From assembly GCF_007858475.1 (NCBI RefSeq), contig NZ_VIGX01000008.1:62001-126000 (forward strand): a DNA stretch of 64,000 nt. The letters are read 5' to 3'. How positions within the stretch are numbered: position 1 is the stretch's first letter; each line of letters opens with the position of its first letter. The notes beneath the pieces are model-generated. The model was not told the origin of the DNA and did not search any database. It saw nothing but the letters and a program-made list of their open reading frames with translations. This DNA comes from Tsukamurella conjunctivitidis. GTDB lineage: Bacteria; Actinomycetota; Actinomycetes; Mycobacteriales; Mycobacteriaceae. Shown here one piece after another: positions 40,164-49,901 of the stretch. The position numbers and the translations under genes were made by a program.

Positions 40164-43100
40164 GCCAGCGTCTCCTTCGCGAACCGCACCAGGTCGGGCA
40201 TCGCGCCGTCGACCAGCATGGCGTTGACCGTCGCGCCGTCGAGCACCGCGGCGTTGCGGGCCCGGTGGTGCAGGATCCAGCCGTACGTGGCGGGTGCGTC
40301 CATGCTCAGCACGTTCCGTTCCTCCAGCGACGTGGTGTAGTCGCCGAGTCGTTTGGTGGCGATCAGCGCCGCGAGTTCGGCGTCGTCGTAGGCCTCGAGC
40401 CGACCGCGTAGGTATTTGGTGAGGCGCTGCCGGACTGCGAAGTCCTCGGTGAGCACCAGGTTCCGGGCGCGCGCCGAGACCCGCGGATCGTCGTGTCCCG
40501 TTGCGCCCGAGACGCGCTCGGCGGCGACCTCCTGCGCCAGCGAGAGCACCGTGAACGAGGAGAGCAGGTCGAAGGCGTGCGCCGAGCGGGTGTCGCCGAA
40601 CCGCGGCGCGGTTCCGCCGCCGACGGGGGCGCCCGCGCGCAGGGAACGTTTGAACGCACGCAGGCGGTCCGCCGCGACCGAACCCGCGAGCTCGTCGAGG
40701 AGTTCCTTGCGGCCGTGCGCCGCCCAGATCCGGTCGGCGTCCTGGTAGTGCAACAGCGCGACCGGGGTTCCCACGACGAGGTGTTCGCGGGTCGTCGACC
40801 ACGCCGCGAGGAGTTCGGCGGCGAGCGGCGATCCGGTCGCCTCGGCGTGCCAGGTCAGCATGGCGTGCGCGGCCGCCTCGTGGAAGCGCGGAGTCTCCGC
40901 GCCGACGACCGGGCTCAGGTGCAGCGAGTCGCTCGCGGCCCGCGCGACGGTGCCGGACGGGTCGTACTGGTAGACGAATCCGCCGCTCATGCCGTTGCCC
41001 AGGCCCTTGCCGAATCCGCCGAGGTTGAGCACCGCGCCGCCGGTCATGTACTCGCAGCAGTATTCGCCGACGCCCTCGACCACAGCGGTCGCGCCCGAGT
41101 TCCGGACGGCGAACCGGTCGCCGGCCTCTCCTTGCACGAAGGTGCGGCCGCCGGTGGCTCCGAACAGTGCGAAGTTGCCGATCAGGACGTTCGCGCCGGG
41201 CTCGGCTCCGCCGCCGCCGGGCGATCGCACCACGATGCGGCCGCCGCACTGGCTCTTCCCGACTCCGTCGTTGGCGGTGCCGGTGTGCTGCAGGTCCATG
41301 CCGTCGGTGCAGAACACGCCGAAGGACTGCCCGGCGCTGCCGTGCGTGCGGATGCGGACGGCACCGTCGGCGAGGAAGCGACGTCCGCGCTCGTCGGTGA
41401 GCACCGCGGGGTGCCCCGCCGGGATCGCCTCGCGATCGAACGCGCCCCGCGGGTCGGCGTCCGGGTGGTTGAGCGCGCGTTCCAGGTCGATCGCGAGCTG
41501 GCCACCCACCGACTTGTTCGGGTTCGACAGGGCCACGTCGGAGACGGAGACGGCCTCGGCGTCACCGGAGAACAGCCGCTCCCGGACCTCGGCCAGGAGC
41601 CGGTCGTCCACCGCGTAGTCCTTCTCCAGGTACACCGGTTCGGCGACGGTGCGCGGTGCGGGCGCGTGCAGCATCGCCCGCACGTCCAGATCGCCCACTG
41701 CTGCCGGATGTTCCAGGAGCTGAAGGAGATCGGTGCGGCCGCGGGCCTCGCGGAGCGACCGCAGTCCCAGGCGCGCCAGGATCGCGCGGACGTCGTGCGC
41801 CACGTTCAGCAGGTACTGCGCCAGCGCGCGCGGGTCACCGTCGAAGGCCTCGGGGTTGGTGGTGAGCCCGGCCGGACACTTGAGGTTGCAGTTCTTGGCC
41901 ATGACGCACTTGAGCATCATCAGGGCGGTGGTACCGAACTCGAACGAGTCGCCGCCGAGGAGCGCCGAGACCACGACGTCACCGCCGGTCTGGTGCGCGC
42001 CCGAGCAGCGGAGGGTCACCTTCTCGCGCAGGCCGTTCGCGACCAGCGCCTGATGCACCTCGGCCACGCCGATCTCCGCGGAACGACCGGCGTACTTGAG
42101 GCTGGTGACGGCCGCCGCACCGGTACCGCCGGTGTTGCCGGCCACGTTGATGACGTCGGCGCCCGCCTTGGCCACACCCACAGCGATGGTCCCGATCCCC
42201 TCGGACGACACCAGCTTCACGATCACCCGCACACGAGCGGCCTTGCAGTCGTGGATGAGCTGCGCCAGATCCTCAATCGAGTAGGTGTCGTGATGCGGTG
42301 GGGGAGAGATCAGCTCGATCCCGGGGGTGCCGCCGCGGGCCGCGGCGATGTCGACGGTGACCTTCGGGCCGGGCAACTGCCCGCCCTCGCCGGGCTTGGC
42401 GCCCTGGCCGATCTTGATCTCCAGCTCCTGCAGCATCGGGTCGGCGAGATACCCCGTCCAGATGCCGAAACGCCCCGACGCGAACTGCTTGATCCGCGAT
42501 CCGCGGATGGTGCCGTACCGGGTGCGGTGCTCGCCGCCCTCGCCGCAGTTCGACATGCCGCCCACCATGTTGGTGCCGTGGGCGACGGCCTCGTGCGCTG
42601 ACGCGACCAGCGCGCCGTGGCTCATCGCGCCCGATGCCAGCGTTCGGGTGATCTCGTGGGCGGGCTGCACCTCGTCGAGCCCCAACGACGGAGGAGCCGC
42701 GCCGAGCAGCGTGAGGTAGGTGTGAGCGCGCCCCGTCGCCGTGATCTCGGCTTCGGTCGCGGTCGCACGGACCGTGACCTCCTCGGGGAAGGCCGATTCC
42801 AGGAACGACGCGAATCCCGCGTACGCGGACTCCGCGTCGTTCTCGGGAGTCCCGGTGAGGTGGACGATGAACCGTCCCTCGGCCGGGGTGCTCACCGCCA
42901 ACCCGCGGGTCGGCAGGCTCGCGTTGCCGGCCAGGGAGAACCGGGCGAGTTCGCGGTGGAACTCCTGCGCCGTGGTCAGCATGGTCACATCGGCGGGGAG
43001 CGCGAGGACGTCGCGCAGCGCGGACGGCCGGCGCTCCCGCTCGACGAGGGTGGCGGCGAGGAAGTCGCGGTAGCCGTCGGTGATCTCGAACCCGTCGATC

Positions 43101-45685
43101 TGCCGCGGGAGGAGTGCCTTGAAACCGCTGTTGCGGTACGCGGCGTCGTCGAGTCCGAAGGCGTCGTCGAGGCGCGAGAGCGTGAGCAATCGCAGCGACG
43201 TGGATCCGATGCCGTCGGGTCCGGTCAGCGCGAGGGGCTCCTCGGCCATGCGGGTGAATCCGCGGACGGCGTTGATGCCGTAGGAGTGCCCGGCACCGTC
43301 CGAGCGTTCCTTGAACAGCCCGAGCAGCGGAACCTCGCGCTCCTCCGTGACGGAGACCGCGCGGTCGTGCCAGTCGCTGTTCGCCTGCGCGATGCGCGCG
43401 AAGCCGACGCCGCCGACCGGCGCGTCCAGGTGCGGGAAGTAGCGTGCCAGGACCGGATCCCGGGTGTCCAGGTAGTTCGGTTCGAAGAACTGCCCGCCGA
43501 TGTACGACTCGGCGGTGCACAGTCCCACGCGGCCCATGGTTTTCGCGAGCGACTTCTCCGCCGCCTTGCGGAACCGGTCGAAGGCGTGGTCGGTCTCGGT
43601 CAATTCCGTCGCGGGTGCCGCGGCCGAGGGGAACTTCTCCTCCGCGCGCAGCCGCGCGGAGAGCGAGTACACCGCAGACGCTCCGAACCCCAGCGCCGAC
43701 GCGATGTGGTGCGAGGACGGGAGCTGCCCGCTCTCGGCGATGAGGGACAGACGCAGGCGCAGACCGGTCTCCGTCAGGCGGACGTCGGCCGCGGCGAGCG
43801 CGAGCAGCAGCGGCAGCGGCGCCTGCTCGGACGAGACGCCGCGATCGGAGAGCACGGCGATGCCGCCCCCGTCGCGGGCGAAGGTCTCGATCCGGTCGCA
43901 CAGGTCCTCGATCGCCGTGAGCACCGCGTCGGCGTTGCCCGCGGCGTCCTCGGGGTCCGGCCGATAGAGCAGGTCGAAGTGCTGCACGGGTGTCAGTCGT
44001 TGATCCCGCAGCTTGACCATGTCCAGGTGGCCGAGGATCGGCGTTGACACCACGATCTGGGGATCGGCGTGACCGTGCTCCGAGTTGCCAAGAGCGACGC
44101 GCATGCTCATCGCATCGGCCTCGCGGATGGAGTCCAGGGGCGGGTTGGTCACCTGTGCGAAGCGCTGGGAGAAGTACTTCGCCATGCCGCCCTCGTGGTC
44201 CGACAGGGCGTTGATCGCGTTGCCGTACCCCATCGCCGAGATCCGCTCCGCGCCGTCGGCGAGCATGGGATCGAGGAGGAAGCGGAAGCTCTCCTGATTG
44301 AGGGAGTAGGCCACGTACCGGCCGTGCAGGGTGAGATCACCCGGGTACCCGAGAGTGTCGGTGTCCCTCTGGATCTCCGGGGCATCGATGTCGGACAGGT
44401 CGACCCGTGCGGCGGCGAGGAGGTCAGTGTAGTCCCGGCGCGCCGCCAGCAGGTCGAGCGCCTCGCGGGTGCGGCGGACGCGGCCGTCGCCGGCGCGATG
44501 GTCCACGTAGAGCATGCCGCCGGCCTCGATGCGACCGCGGTGGACCACCGACTCCGCGGGGAACGGAACCTGCCCGGCCTCCGACGCGACCACCACGTAG
44601 TCCTCGGTCTCGACGGTGCGCAGCGGACGGAGACCGAGCCGGTCCAGCCGGGCTCCGACCACGTCACCGTCGGAGAAGATGAGGGCGGCGGGGCCGTCGT
44701 TCTTCTCCTCGCTCAGCGAGAAGTACTCGAGCATGTCCCGCACGGGCGCGGGAACCGAGCCGTCGTTCTCCCATGCGGGTGGCATGAGCGAGACGACGGC
44801 CTCCACGAGGTCCAGCCCGTCGTCGAAGACGCGGCTCTGCAGGGACTGGTCGAGTCGGCTCGAGTCCGACTGGCCGGGCGGGCGGACGATCGTGCGCGCT
44901 TCGGCCCGCGCGACAGCGTCGTCGGCGAGGCGGTTCTTCCGGTCGGTGTTGAGCTCGCCGTTGTGGGCCATCAGCCGGAATGGCTGCGCCATCGACGGGT
45001 GCGGTTCCGTGTTGGTGGAGAACCGGGTGTGGAAGTACAGGGTGCAGACGGAGTGCCGGGGGTCGGTCAGGTCGGAGAAGTAGCGGATCACCTCGTCGGC
45101 GTTGAGCCTCCCCTTGAGCGTCTGCGTGCGCGTGCTCACCGAGAGCGGATACAGCCCGTCGAGTTCGGGGGAGCCGTAGGCGATGCTCTCGATCGCCAGG
45201 AGGGCCGCATGCGCGGCGCGATCCGACTCCTCCCGAGAATCGTTCGTGGTGAATACCCACTGCGTGATCGGCAGCTGATAGGGCAGTGCGGCGGCGCGGA
45301 TCACGGCCGGGTCGACGGGGACGTCCCGCTCTGCGATCACCTCGAAGCCGTGCTCCGCCAGTGTCGCGCGCACGACCCCGCGGGCCGATTCGCCCTGATC
45401 CGGGTCGGACGGCAGGAACAGGTTGGCGACGCCGAACCGCCCGCGCTCGAGCTGTCGGCCAGTGATCGCGCTGAAGAACTCCACGGACAGGTCCACATTG
45501 ATCCCGGCCCCGTCGCCGACGCCCTCGGCGGACATGCCGCCGCGGTGGGGGATCGCGCACAGCGCGTGCTCGCCGAAAGCGATCACGTCGTGGTGCTGCG
45601 AGCCGTCCTTGCGCGTGATGAAGCCGACGCCGCAGGCGCTCGACTCCCGGGTGGGGTCGTACAGACCGGTTCGTGGTTCGTTCAA
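40160..45685 (-). CDS. Oversized glutamate synthase large subunit (GltB-type)
   Basis: An 1841-residue protein of the glutamate synthase family, which transfers the glutamine amide to 2-oxoglutarate. The N-terminal class II amidotransferase begins at Cys18 (SACGVGF). The FMN domain holds PGEGGQLPGPK, GNTGGTGAAAVTSLKYAG and GLREKVTLRCSG. Iron-sulphur cysteines are Cys1260, Cys1266 and Cys1270; the last gap is one residue shorter than in canonical GltB. A GXGXG domain follows (~1400-1560). It is about 300 residues longer than usual, partly in a C-terminal helical extension. The start is TTG 45685. gltD is absent nearby and a diflavin reductase follows with a 4-base overlap. An iron-box-like sequence lies ~40 bases upstream. 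Confidence 0.85.
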   Translation of the reverse strand: MNEPRTGLYDPTRESSACGVGFITRKDGSQHHDVIAFGEHALCAIPHRGGMSAEGVGDGAGINVDLSVEFFSAITGRQLERGRFGVANLFLPSDPDQGESARGVVRATLAEHGFEVIAERDVPVDPAVIRAAALPYQLPITQWVFTTNDSREESDRAAHAALLAIESIAYGSPELDGLYPLSVSTRTQTLKGRLNADEVIRYFSDLTDPRHSVCTLYFHTRFSTNTEPHPSMAQPFRLMAHNGELNTDRKNRLADDAVARAEARTIVRPPGQSDSSRLDQSLQSRVFDDGLDLVEAVVSLMPPAWENDGSVPAPVRDMLEYFSLSEEKNDGPAALIFSDGDVVGARLDRLGLRPLRTVETEDYVVVASEAGQVPFPAESVVHRGRIEAGGMLYVDHRAGDGRVRRTREALDLLAARRDYTDLLAAARVDLSDIDAPEIQRDTDTLGYPGDLTLHGRYVAYSLNQESFRFLLDPMLADGAERISAMGYGNAINALSDHEGGMAKYFSQRFAQVTNPPLDSIREADAMSMRVALGNSEHGHADPQIVVSTPILGHLDMVKLRDQRLTPVQHFDLLYRPDPEDAAGNADAVLTAIEDLCDRIETFARDGGGIAVLSDRGVSSEQAPLPLLLALAAADVRLTETGLRLRLSLIAESGQLPSSHHIASALGFGASAVYSLSARLRAEEKFPSAAAPATELTETDHAFDRFRKAAEKSLAKTMGRVGLCTAESYIGGQFFEPNYLDTRDPVLARYFPHLDAPVGGVGFARIAQANSDWHDRAVSVTEEREVPLLGLFKERSDGAGHSYGINAVRGFTRMAEEPLALTGPDGIGSTSLRLLTLSRLDDAFGLDDAAYRNSGFKALLPRQIDGFEITDGYRDFLAATLVERERRPSALRDVLALPADVTMLTTAQEFHRELARFSLAGNASLPTRGLAVSTPAEGRFIVHLTGTPENDAESAYAGFASFLESAFPEEVTVRATATEAEITATGRAHTYLTLLGAAPPSLGLDEVQPAHEITRTLASGAMSHGALVASAHEAVAHGTNMVGGMSNCGEGGEHRTRYGTIRGSRIKQFASGRFGIWTGYLADPMLQELEIKIGQGAKPGEGGQLPGPKVTVDIAAARGGTPGIELISPPPHHDTYSIEDLAQLIHDCKAARVRVIVKLVSSEGIGTIAVGVAKAGADVINVAGNTGGTGAAAVTSLKYAGRSAEIGVAEVHQALVANGLREKVTLRCSGAHQTGGDVVVSALLGGDSFEFGTTALMMLKCVMAKNCNLKCPAGLTTNPEAFDGDPRALAQYLLNVAHDVRAILARLGLRSLREARGRTDLLQLLEHPAAVGDLDVRAMLHAPAPRTVAEPVYLEKDYAVDDRLLAEVRERLFSGDAEAVSVSDVALSNPNKSVGGQLAIDLERALNHPDADPRGAFDREAIPAGHPAVLTDERGRRFLADGAVRIRTHGSAGQSFGVFCTDGMDLQHTGTANDGVGKSQCGGRIVVRSPGGGGAEPGANVLIGNFALFGATGGRTFVQGEAGDRFAVRNSGATAVVEGVGEYCCEYMTGGAVLNLGGFGKGLGNGMSGGFVYQYDPSGTVARAASDSLHLSPVVGAETPRFHEAAAHAMLTWHAEATGSPLAAELLAAWSTTREHLVVGTPVALLHYQDADRIWAAHGRKELLDELAGSVAADRLRAFKRSLRAGAPVGGGTAPRFGDTRSAHAFDLLSSFTVLSLAQEVAAERVSGATGHDDPRVSARARNLVLTEDFAVRQRLTKYLRGRLEAYDDAELAALIATKRLGDYTTSLEERNVLSMDAPATYGWILHHRARNAAVLDGATVNAMLVDGAMPDLVRFAKETLA

Positions 45686-45722
45686 CGGATCACTCTCACT
45701 CGGGACGCGTACCTGAAGTGAG

Positions 45723-45741
45723 AATGGTAAGGCTAACCTTA
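45723..45741. promoter_or_regulatory. DtxR/IdeR-like iron box upstream of gltB-type operon
   Basis: The 19 bases match 15 of 19 positions of the DtxR/IdeR consensus TTAGGTTAGSCTAACCTWA, with the core GGCTAACCT intact and TAAGG/CCTTA symmetry. They are ~40 bases before the TTG start of the GltB-type gene and ~85 before the divergent membrane gene. Iron-dependent repression of the operon is inferred. Confidence 0.65.
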
Positions 45742-45826
45742 TGCATCCGCCATATGGGGTTCGTCACCCGAGATTCGCGTGGTTCTTGTTGTCGGATGAT
45801 CGCTGGTGGGCAGTTAATATTTCCGC

Positions 45827-46321
45827 ATGAGTGATGAGCCGGCCCGTTCGGGCTCGAGCGGGCCGCCGTCGCCATCCGCCGCAAGGGGTGATGCTGTGGT
45901 GACCGCGGAGCGGCTGTGGCGCCTGGGGGCGATGGTCGCCGTCGTCGCACTCGTCGTCCGTGGTCTCGCGTGGCTGATCGGGTCGCGGCGCGACATCCAG
46001 CCTGGATGGCTCTATCCGGGGAGCGTGTGGGACCGTCTCGGCGAGACCTGGGACTGGTACGGATGGGTGGTTACTGGTGCCCTGTGTGTCATCTTCGCAG
46101 CGATGGTGGCGATCGAGCGGCGTCGGGGATTCAGGGTGGCCGCAGTCCTGAGTCTGCTGTGCACGGCGGTGTCGGCTGTTCTCGTCATCCATACCGTGTA
46201 CGTGCTGTACCTCGAACCGCTCAAGGTCGCAGTCCTGACGGTCGGCATCGTTGCAATCTTCCTACTCGTCGACGCCCTGGGCCCGCGCGTGGCGGCTTGG
46301 GCCGCTCGCCCGCCGAGGTAG
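45827..46321 (+). CDS. Hypothetical four-helix membrane protein
   Basis: A 164-residue protein that I do not recognise. A Ser/Pro/Gly-rich cytosolic start is followed by four hydrophobic segments (~32-50, ~80-97, ~102-122, ~129-150). Between the first two lies an external loop, SRRDIQPGWLYPGSVWDRLGETWDWYG in part, rich in Trp and Tyr. Codon use is less biased than in the flanking genes. It is divergent from the GltB-type operon, and the iron box sits in the shared promoter region, so it could also respond to iron. Confidence 0.65.
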   Translation: MSDEPARSGSSGPPSPSAARGDAVVTAERLWRLGAMVAVVALVVRGLAWLIGSRRDIQPGWLYPGSVWDRLGETWDWYGWVVTGALCVIFAAMVAIERRRGFRVAAVLSLLCTAVSAVLVIHTVYVLYLEPLKVAVLTVGIVAIFLLVDALGPRVAAWAARPPR

Positions 46322-46347
46322 TGGAAGTGCGCTCATCAGAGAATGAC

Positions 46348-46389
46348 GAAGGCCGGTCGATCAGCATTTCTGCTGTTCGACCGGCCTTC
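46348..46389. terminator. Bidirectional hairpin terminator
   Basis: Arms 46348-46360 and 46377-46389 (GAAGGCCGGTCGA and its inverse) are perfect, and an inner AGCA/TGCT stem closes the loop. It lies between the end of the plus-strand membrane gene and the 3' end of the minus-strand tRNA-His. Confidence 0.75.
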
Positions 46390-46398
46390 ACCGCTTGG

Positions 46399-46471
46399 GG
46401 TGGATGACGGGACTCGAACCCGCGACAGCCAGAATCACAATCTGGTGCTCTACCAACTGAACTACACCCAC
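46399..46471 (-). tRNA. tRNA-His (anticodon GTG)
   Basis: The minus strand reads GTGGGTGTAG ... GATTGTGATTC ... GGTTCGAGTCC ... CATCCAC, a full cloverleaf with anticodon GTG. A G precedes the acceptor stem (the His-specific G-1) and the discriminator is C, as required by histidyl-tRNA synthetase. tRNA-His next to orn is also seen in M. tuberculosis. Confidence 0.95.
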
Positions 46472-46500
46472 CAGGTGCCTGGGATCGCCAGGCTCGGAGA

Positions 46501-46530
46501 ACTTTACCCGACGGTTCCAGCGGAATCCAA
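46501..46530 (-). promoter_or_regulatory. Probable promoter of tRNA-His
   Basis: On the minus strand TTGGAT (46530-46525) and TAAAGT (46506-46501) are 18 bases apart, fitting -35 and -10 boxes. The -10 is ~30 bases before the mature 5' end. Confidence 0.5.
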
Positions 46531-46572
46531 TCGGTATGGCCCCCGCCTCACCGAGTGTGGCGACCTGCGACT

Positions 46573-47169
46573 TCAGGCGGGGCCGAGTTCCTCGACGGCC
46601 GCGGCGATCTGCTCGGTCGAGGGGCCGGGGGCGGGTACGAAGGCGGTGCTGCGGTAGTACTTCAGCTCGCGGATCGATTCCCGGATGTCGGCGAGCGCGC
46701 GGTGCGCGAGGCCCTTGTCCGGCTGGCCGAAGTAGATCCGCGGGTACCAGCGGCGGCACAGCTCCTTGATCGAACTGACGTCCACCATGCGGTAGTGCAG
46801 GAAGCCGTCGAGCTCCGGCATCTCCTTGGCGATGAACCGCCGGTCCGTCGCGATCGAGTTGCCGGCGAGCGGAACGGCACCGGCCTCGATGTGCTCACGC
46901 AGGTAGGCGAGCACCGCCTCCTCGGCTTCGCGCACGGTCACCGTCGAGGCTCGGACCTCCTCGGTCAGGCCCGACTTGGCGTGCATCTCCTGCACGACGG
47001 GCGGCATCGCAGCGAGAGCCGCGTCGTCGGCATGGATCACGAGGTCCACGCCCTCGCCCAGGATGTTGAGGTCCCCGTCGGTCACCAGCGCGGCGATCTC
47101 GATGAGTCGGTCGGAGGTCAGGTCGAGGCCGGTCATCTCACAATCGACCCACACGAGTTTGTCGTCCAC
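46573..47169 (-). CDS. orn: Oligoribonuclease
   Basis: A 198-residue DEDDh 3'-5' exoribonuclease that degrades 2-5-nucleotide RNAs and pGpG. Metal ligands are Asp9 and Glu11 (WVDCEMTGL), later [14 protein letters not shown], and [14 protein letters not shown] supplies the catalytic His and final Asp. The GTG start at 47169 gives the conserved opening [16 protein letters not shown]; a much longer open frame exists upstream but is antisense to the next genes. It lies upstream of tRNA-His on the same strand. Confidence 0.95.
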   Translation of the reverse strand: MDDKLVWVDCEMTGLDLTSDRLIEIAALVTDGDLNILGEGVDLVIHADDAALAAMPPVVQEMHAKSGLTEEVRASTVTVREAEEAVLAYLREHIEAGAVPLAGNSIATDRRFIAKEMPELDGFLHYRMVDVSSIKELCRRWYPRIYFGQPDKGLAHRALADIRESIRELKYYRSTAFVPAPGPSTEQIAAAVEELGPA

Positions 47170-47235
47170 GCGGATCAGCGTAGCCAACGCCGCCGGGGGC
47201 CGGACCCCGGTGAAGCATGAGGGTAGCCTGGCCTC

Positions 47236-48243
47236 ATGGATCCTGTCGGTTCGGTGACGGAACTCGAGGACGCGGTCGGGAAGCCCGTCGCGGCGATGAT
47301 GCTCAAAACCATCGACCACCTCGACGAGCACTGCCGCGCGATCCTCGCGGTTTCGACGGCGGGCGTCGTCGGCTACGTCGACCGGGACGGCGTCCCACGC
47401 ACTTGCCTGCTCGGCGGCGGCCCCGGTTTCGCCGCCGCGACCTCGTCGAACCGCCTGGACCTGGCCGTCCCCGCTGATGCCGCGGCGGGTGGCGCCTCGC
47501 TCCTGATGCTCGTCCCCGGCTGGCGCGAGACGCTGCGCATCAACGGCACCGTCGATGACAACGGCTTCCACGTGAACGAGGCCTACCTGCACTGCGGGAA
47601 GGCGGTGATCCGCTCGGGCCTGTGGCAGGAGGCGGAGCCGCGTAGCGGCGCCTCCGAGGCCGACGAGGCCTCGATCGGTCCCGCAGCGGCGGAGTTCCTC
47701 GCCGCGGCCCCCTTCGCCGTCATCAGCTCCCGGGACGAGGACGGCCGGGCCGACAGCAGCCCGCGCGGCGACCCCGCGGGCGACCTCCGGCTGCTGGGAC
47801 CGACCACGGTCGCCATCGCCGACCGTCCCGGGAATCGTCGGACCGACACGCTGCACAACATCGTCGGTACGCCCGAGGTCGCGCTTCTCGTGCTCGTGCC
47901 CGGCGACGACCGGGCACTGGAACTGACCGGCACGGCCACCGTCAGCGCCGATGCGGCGCTCCGCGAACAGCTCGCGGAGCGCGGCAAGGCACCCAAAGCG
48001 GTCGTCGTGGTGGAGGTCTCCCGGGCACGGCTCGGCCGGAGCGAGGGGATCGCCGCTGCTCGCCTGTGGGACGTCGGGCAGCATGCCGACCCGACGTGGC
48101 TGCCGCGGCCGTCCGCGGTGTGGACGGACCATGTCAAACGGAACAGGGCCGGTGGCGTCGGCGCGCGGGTGCTGCGTGCGGTCGCGAACGAGCGCGTCAT
48201 GCGCGCCGGCATCGACCTCGACTACCGCCAGAACCTCTATTGA
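47236..48243 (+). CDS. Pyridoxamine 5'-phosphate oxidase-fold protein
   Basis: A 335-residue protein with two regions resembling the split-barrel flavin-binding fold: ~35-130 ([38 protein letters not shown]) and ~150-270 ([53 protein letters not shown]). The second matches the family annotated as PPOX class proteins acting on unknown substrates with FMN or F420. The C-terminal [12 protein letters not shown] segment is conserved in the family as far as I recognise it. It is upstream of, and 27 bases from, the HerA-like ATPase. Confidence 0.8.
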   Translation: MDPVGSVTELEDAVGKPVAAMMLKTIDHLDEHCRAILAVSTAGVVGYVDRDGVPRTCLLGGGPGFAAATSSNRLDLAVPADAAAGGASLLMLVPGWRETLRINGTVDDNGFHVNEAYLHCGKAVIRSGLWQEAEPRSGASEADEASIGPAAAEFLAAAPFAVISSRDEDGRADSSPRGDPAGDLRLLGPTTVAIADRPGNRRTDTLHNIVGTPEVALLVLVPGDDRALELTGTATVSADAALREQLAERGKAPKAVVVVEVSRARLGRSEGIAAARLWDVGQHADPTWLPRPSAVWTDHVKRNRAGGVGARVLRAVANERVMRAGIDLDYRQNLY

Positions 48244-48270
48244 CCCAGGTCTCACGCTAGGGTTTGCACC

Positions 48271-49818
48271 GTGACTGACAACGCGAACTCCCCGGCGCAG
48301 ACGATCGCCGCCGGATACGACTTCTCGGGCCCCGCCCTGGAGCTCGGCACCGTGCTGGTGGACGGCACCGTCGACCCGTCGGCGAAGGTGCGGATCCCGC
48401 TCGCCATGATGAACCGGCACGGCCTCGTCGCAGGCGCCACCGGCACCGGCAAGACGAAGACGCTGCAGCTCATCGTCGAGCAGCTGTCGGCCAACGGCGT
48501 GCCCGTCGTCCTGGCCGACATCAAGGGCGATCTCGCCGGCCTGTCCAAGCCCGGCGAGGCGAACGACAAGACCGCCGCTCGCGCCACCGACACCGGCGAC
48601 GACTGGAAGCCGGCAAACGTGCCCACGGAGTTCGTCTCCCTCGGCACCAACGGCGTCGGCGTCCCGATCCGCGCCACCATCTCCTCGTTCGGCCCCATTC
48701 TGCTCTCGAAGGTGCTGAGCCTCAACGCCACCCAGGAGTCGACGCTCGGCCTGATCTTCCACTGGGCCGATCAGAATCAGCTCGAGCTGCTCGACCTCAA
48801 GGACCTCCGCTCGGTCATTCAGTACCTGACCTCCGCCGAGGGCAAGGCCGACCTCGAGGGCATCGGCGGCGTCAGCAAGCAGACCGCCGGCGTGATCCTG
48901 CGCGCCCTGGTCAACCTCGAGGCCGAGGGCGGCGACACCTTCTTCGGCGAGCCCGAGATCGACATGGGTGACCTGCTGCGCACCGCAGGCGGACAGGGCG
49001 TCGTCACGCTCTTCGAGCTCGGCGACCAGGCCGCCCGGCCCACCCTGTTCTCGACCTTCCTCATGTGGGTGCTGGCGGACCTCTTCCAGTACCTGCCCGA
49101 GGCGGGCGACCTGGACAAGCCCAAGCTCGTCTTCATCTTCGACGAGGCGCACCTGCTCTTCGCCGACGCCAGCAAGGCCTTCAAGGATCAGGTCGAGCAG
49201 ACCGTCAAGCTGATCCGCTCGAAGGGCGTGGGCGTCTTCTTCTGCTCGCAGCTGCCCACCGACATCCCGAACCCGGTGCTCAGCCAGCTCGGCGCGCGCA
49301 TCCAGCACGCGCTGCGCGCCTTCACCCCGGAGGACCAGGCGGCGCTGTCCAAGACGGTCAAGACCTACCCGACCTCGCCCGCCTACAAGCTCGACGAGGC
49401 GCTCACCAGCCTCGGCATCGGCGAGGCGATCGTCACCGTCCTGTCCGACAAGGGAGCGCCCACCCCGGTGGCGTGGACGCGCCTGCGGGCCCCGCGCTCG
49501 CTGATGTCCGCGATCGGCGACGATGCCGTCCGCTCGGCCGCGCAGGCGTCGCCGCTCTGGGCCAAGTACTCGCAGACAGTCGACAACCTCTCCGCCTTCG
49601 AGAAGCTGTCGCAGAACGCCCAGCAGGCGCAGCAGGAGAACGCCCCCGCCGAGCAGGCGCCGCCGCCCCCGCCCGCGCCCAAGAAGGAGGAGGAAGAGTC
49701 CGGCTGGGTCTCCGACGTGATGAGCAACCCCGCGGTCAAATCCTTCCTCCGCTCCGCCGCCTCCAGCGCCGGTCGTGAGCTCTCCCGCAGCATCTTCGGC
49801 ACCAAGCGTCGCCGCTAG
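48271..49818 (+). CDS. HerA-like/DUF853 ATPase
   Basis: A 515-residue P-loop ATPase of the HerA/FtsK superfamily, DUF853 type. Walker A is GATGTGKT (55-62), DIKGDLAGL follows, Walker B is [13 protein letters not shown] (~285-297), and [27 protein letters not shown] is the sensor region. A Gln/Pro/Lys-rich linker (~440-475) leads to a basic C-terminal helix ending in KRRR. M. tuberculosis Rv2510c, beside orn and the mycolate reductase gene, is the apparent counterpart. The biological role is unknown; DNA or envelope translocation has been suggested for the superfamily. GTG start at 48271. Confidence 0.88.
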   Translation: MTDNANSPAQTIAAGYDFSGPALELGTVLVDGTVDPSAKVRIPLAMMNRHGLVAGATGTGKTKTLQLIVEQLSANGVPVVLADIKGDLAGLSKPGEANDKTAARATDTGDDWKPANVPTEFVSLGTNGVGVPIRATISSFGPILLSKVLSLNATQESTLGLIFHWADQNQLELLDLKDLRSVIQYLTSAEGKADLEGIGGVSKQTAGVILRALVNLEAEGGDTFFGEPEIDMGDLLRTAGGQGVVTLFELGDQAARPTLFSTFLMWVLADLFQYLPEAGDLDKPKLVFIFDEAHLLFADASKAFKDQVEQTVKLIRSKGVGVFFCSQLPTDIPNPVLSQLGARIQHALRAFTPEDQAALSKTVKTYPTSPAYKLDEALTSLGIGEAIVTVLSDKGAPTPVAWTRLRAPRSLMSAIGDDAVRSAAQASPLWAKYSQTVDNLSAFEKLSQNAQQAQQENAPAEQAPPPPPAPKKEEEESGWVSDVMSNPAVKSFLRSAASSAGRELSRSIFGTKRRR

Positions 49819-49830
49819 CGCGCTCATCGC

Positions 49831-49888
49831 GACGAAAGTCCGGTCATCCGTCCCCACGTTCGTGGGCGCGAGTGACCGGGCTTTCGTC
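49831..49888. terminator. Bidirectional hairpin between convergent genes
   Basis: GACGAAAGTCCGGTCA (49831-49846) pairs with 49873-49888 with one G-U pair; the loop contains a second small stem CCCACG/CGTGGG. It separates the HerA-like gene from the convergent YcxB-like gene. Confidence 0.7.
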
Positions 49889-49901
49889 GTAGTGGAGGCA
49901 G

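Noticed and set aside
40164-41249. N-terminal extension of the diflavin reductase frame into gltB
   Set aside because: The region codes the GltB C-terminus in another frame. The conserved protein starts at the ATG at 40163, which overlaps the GltB stop.
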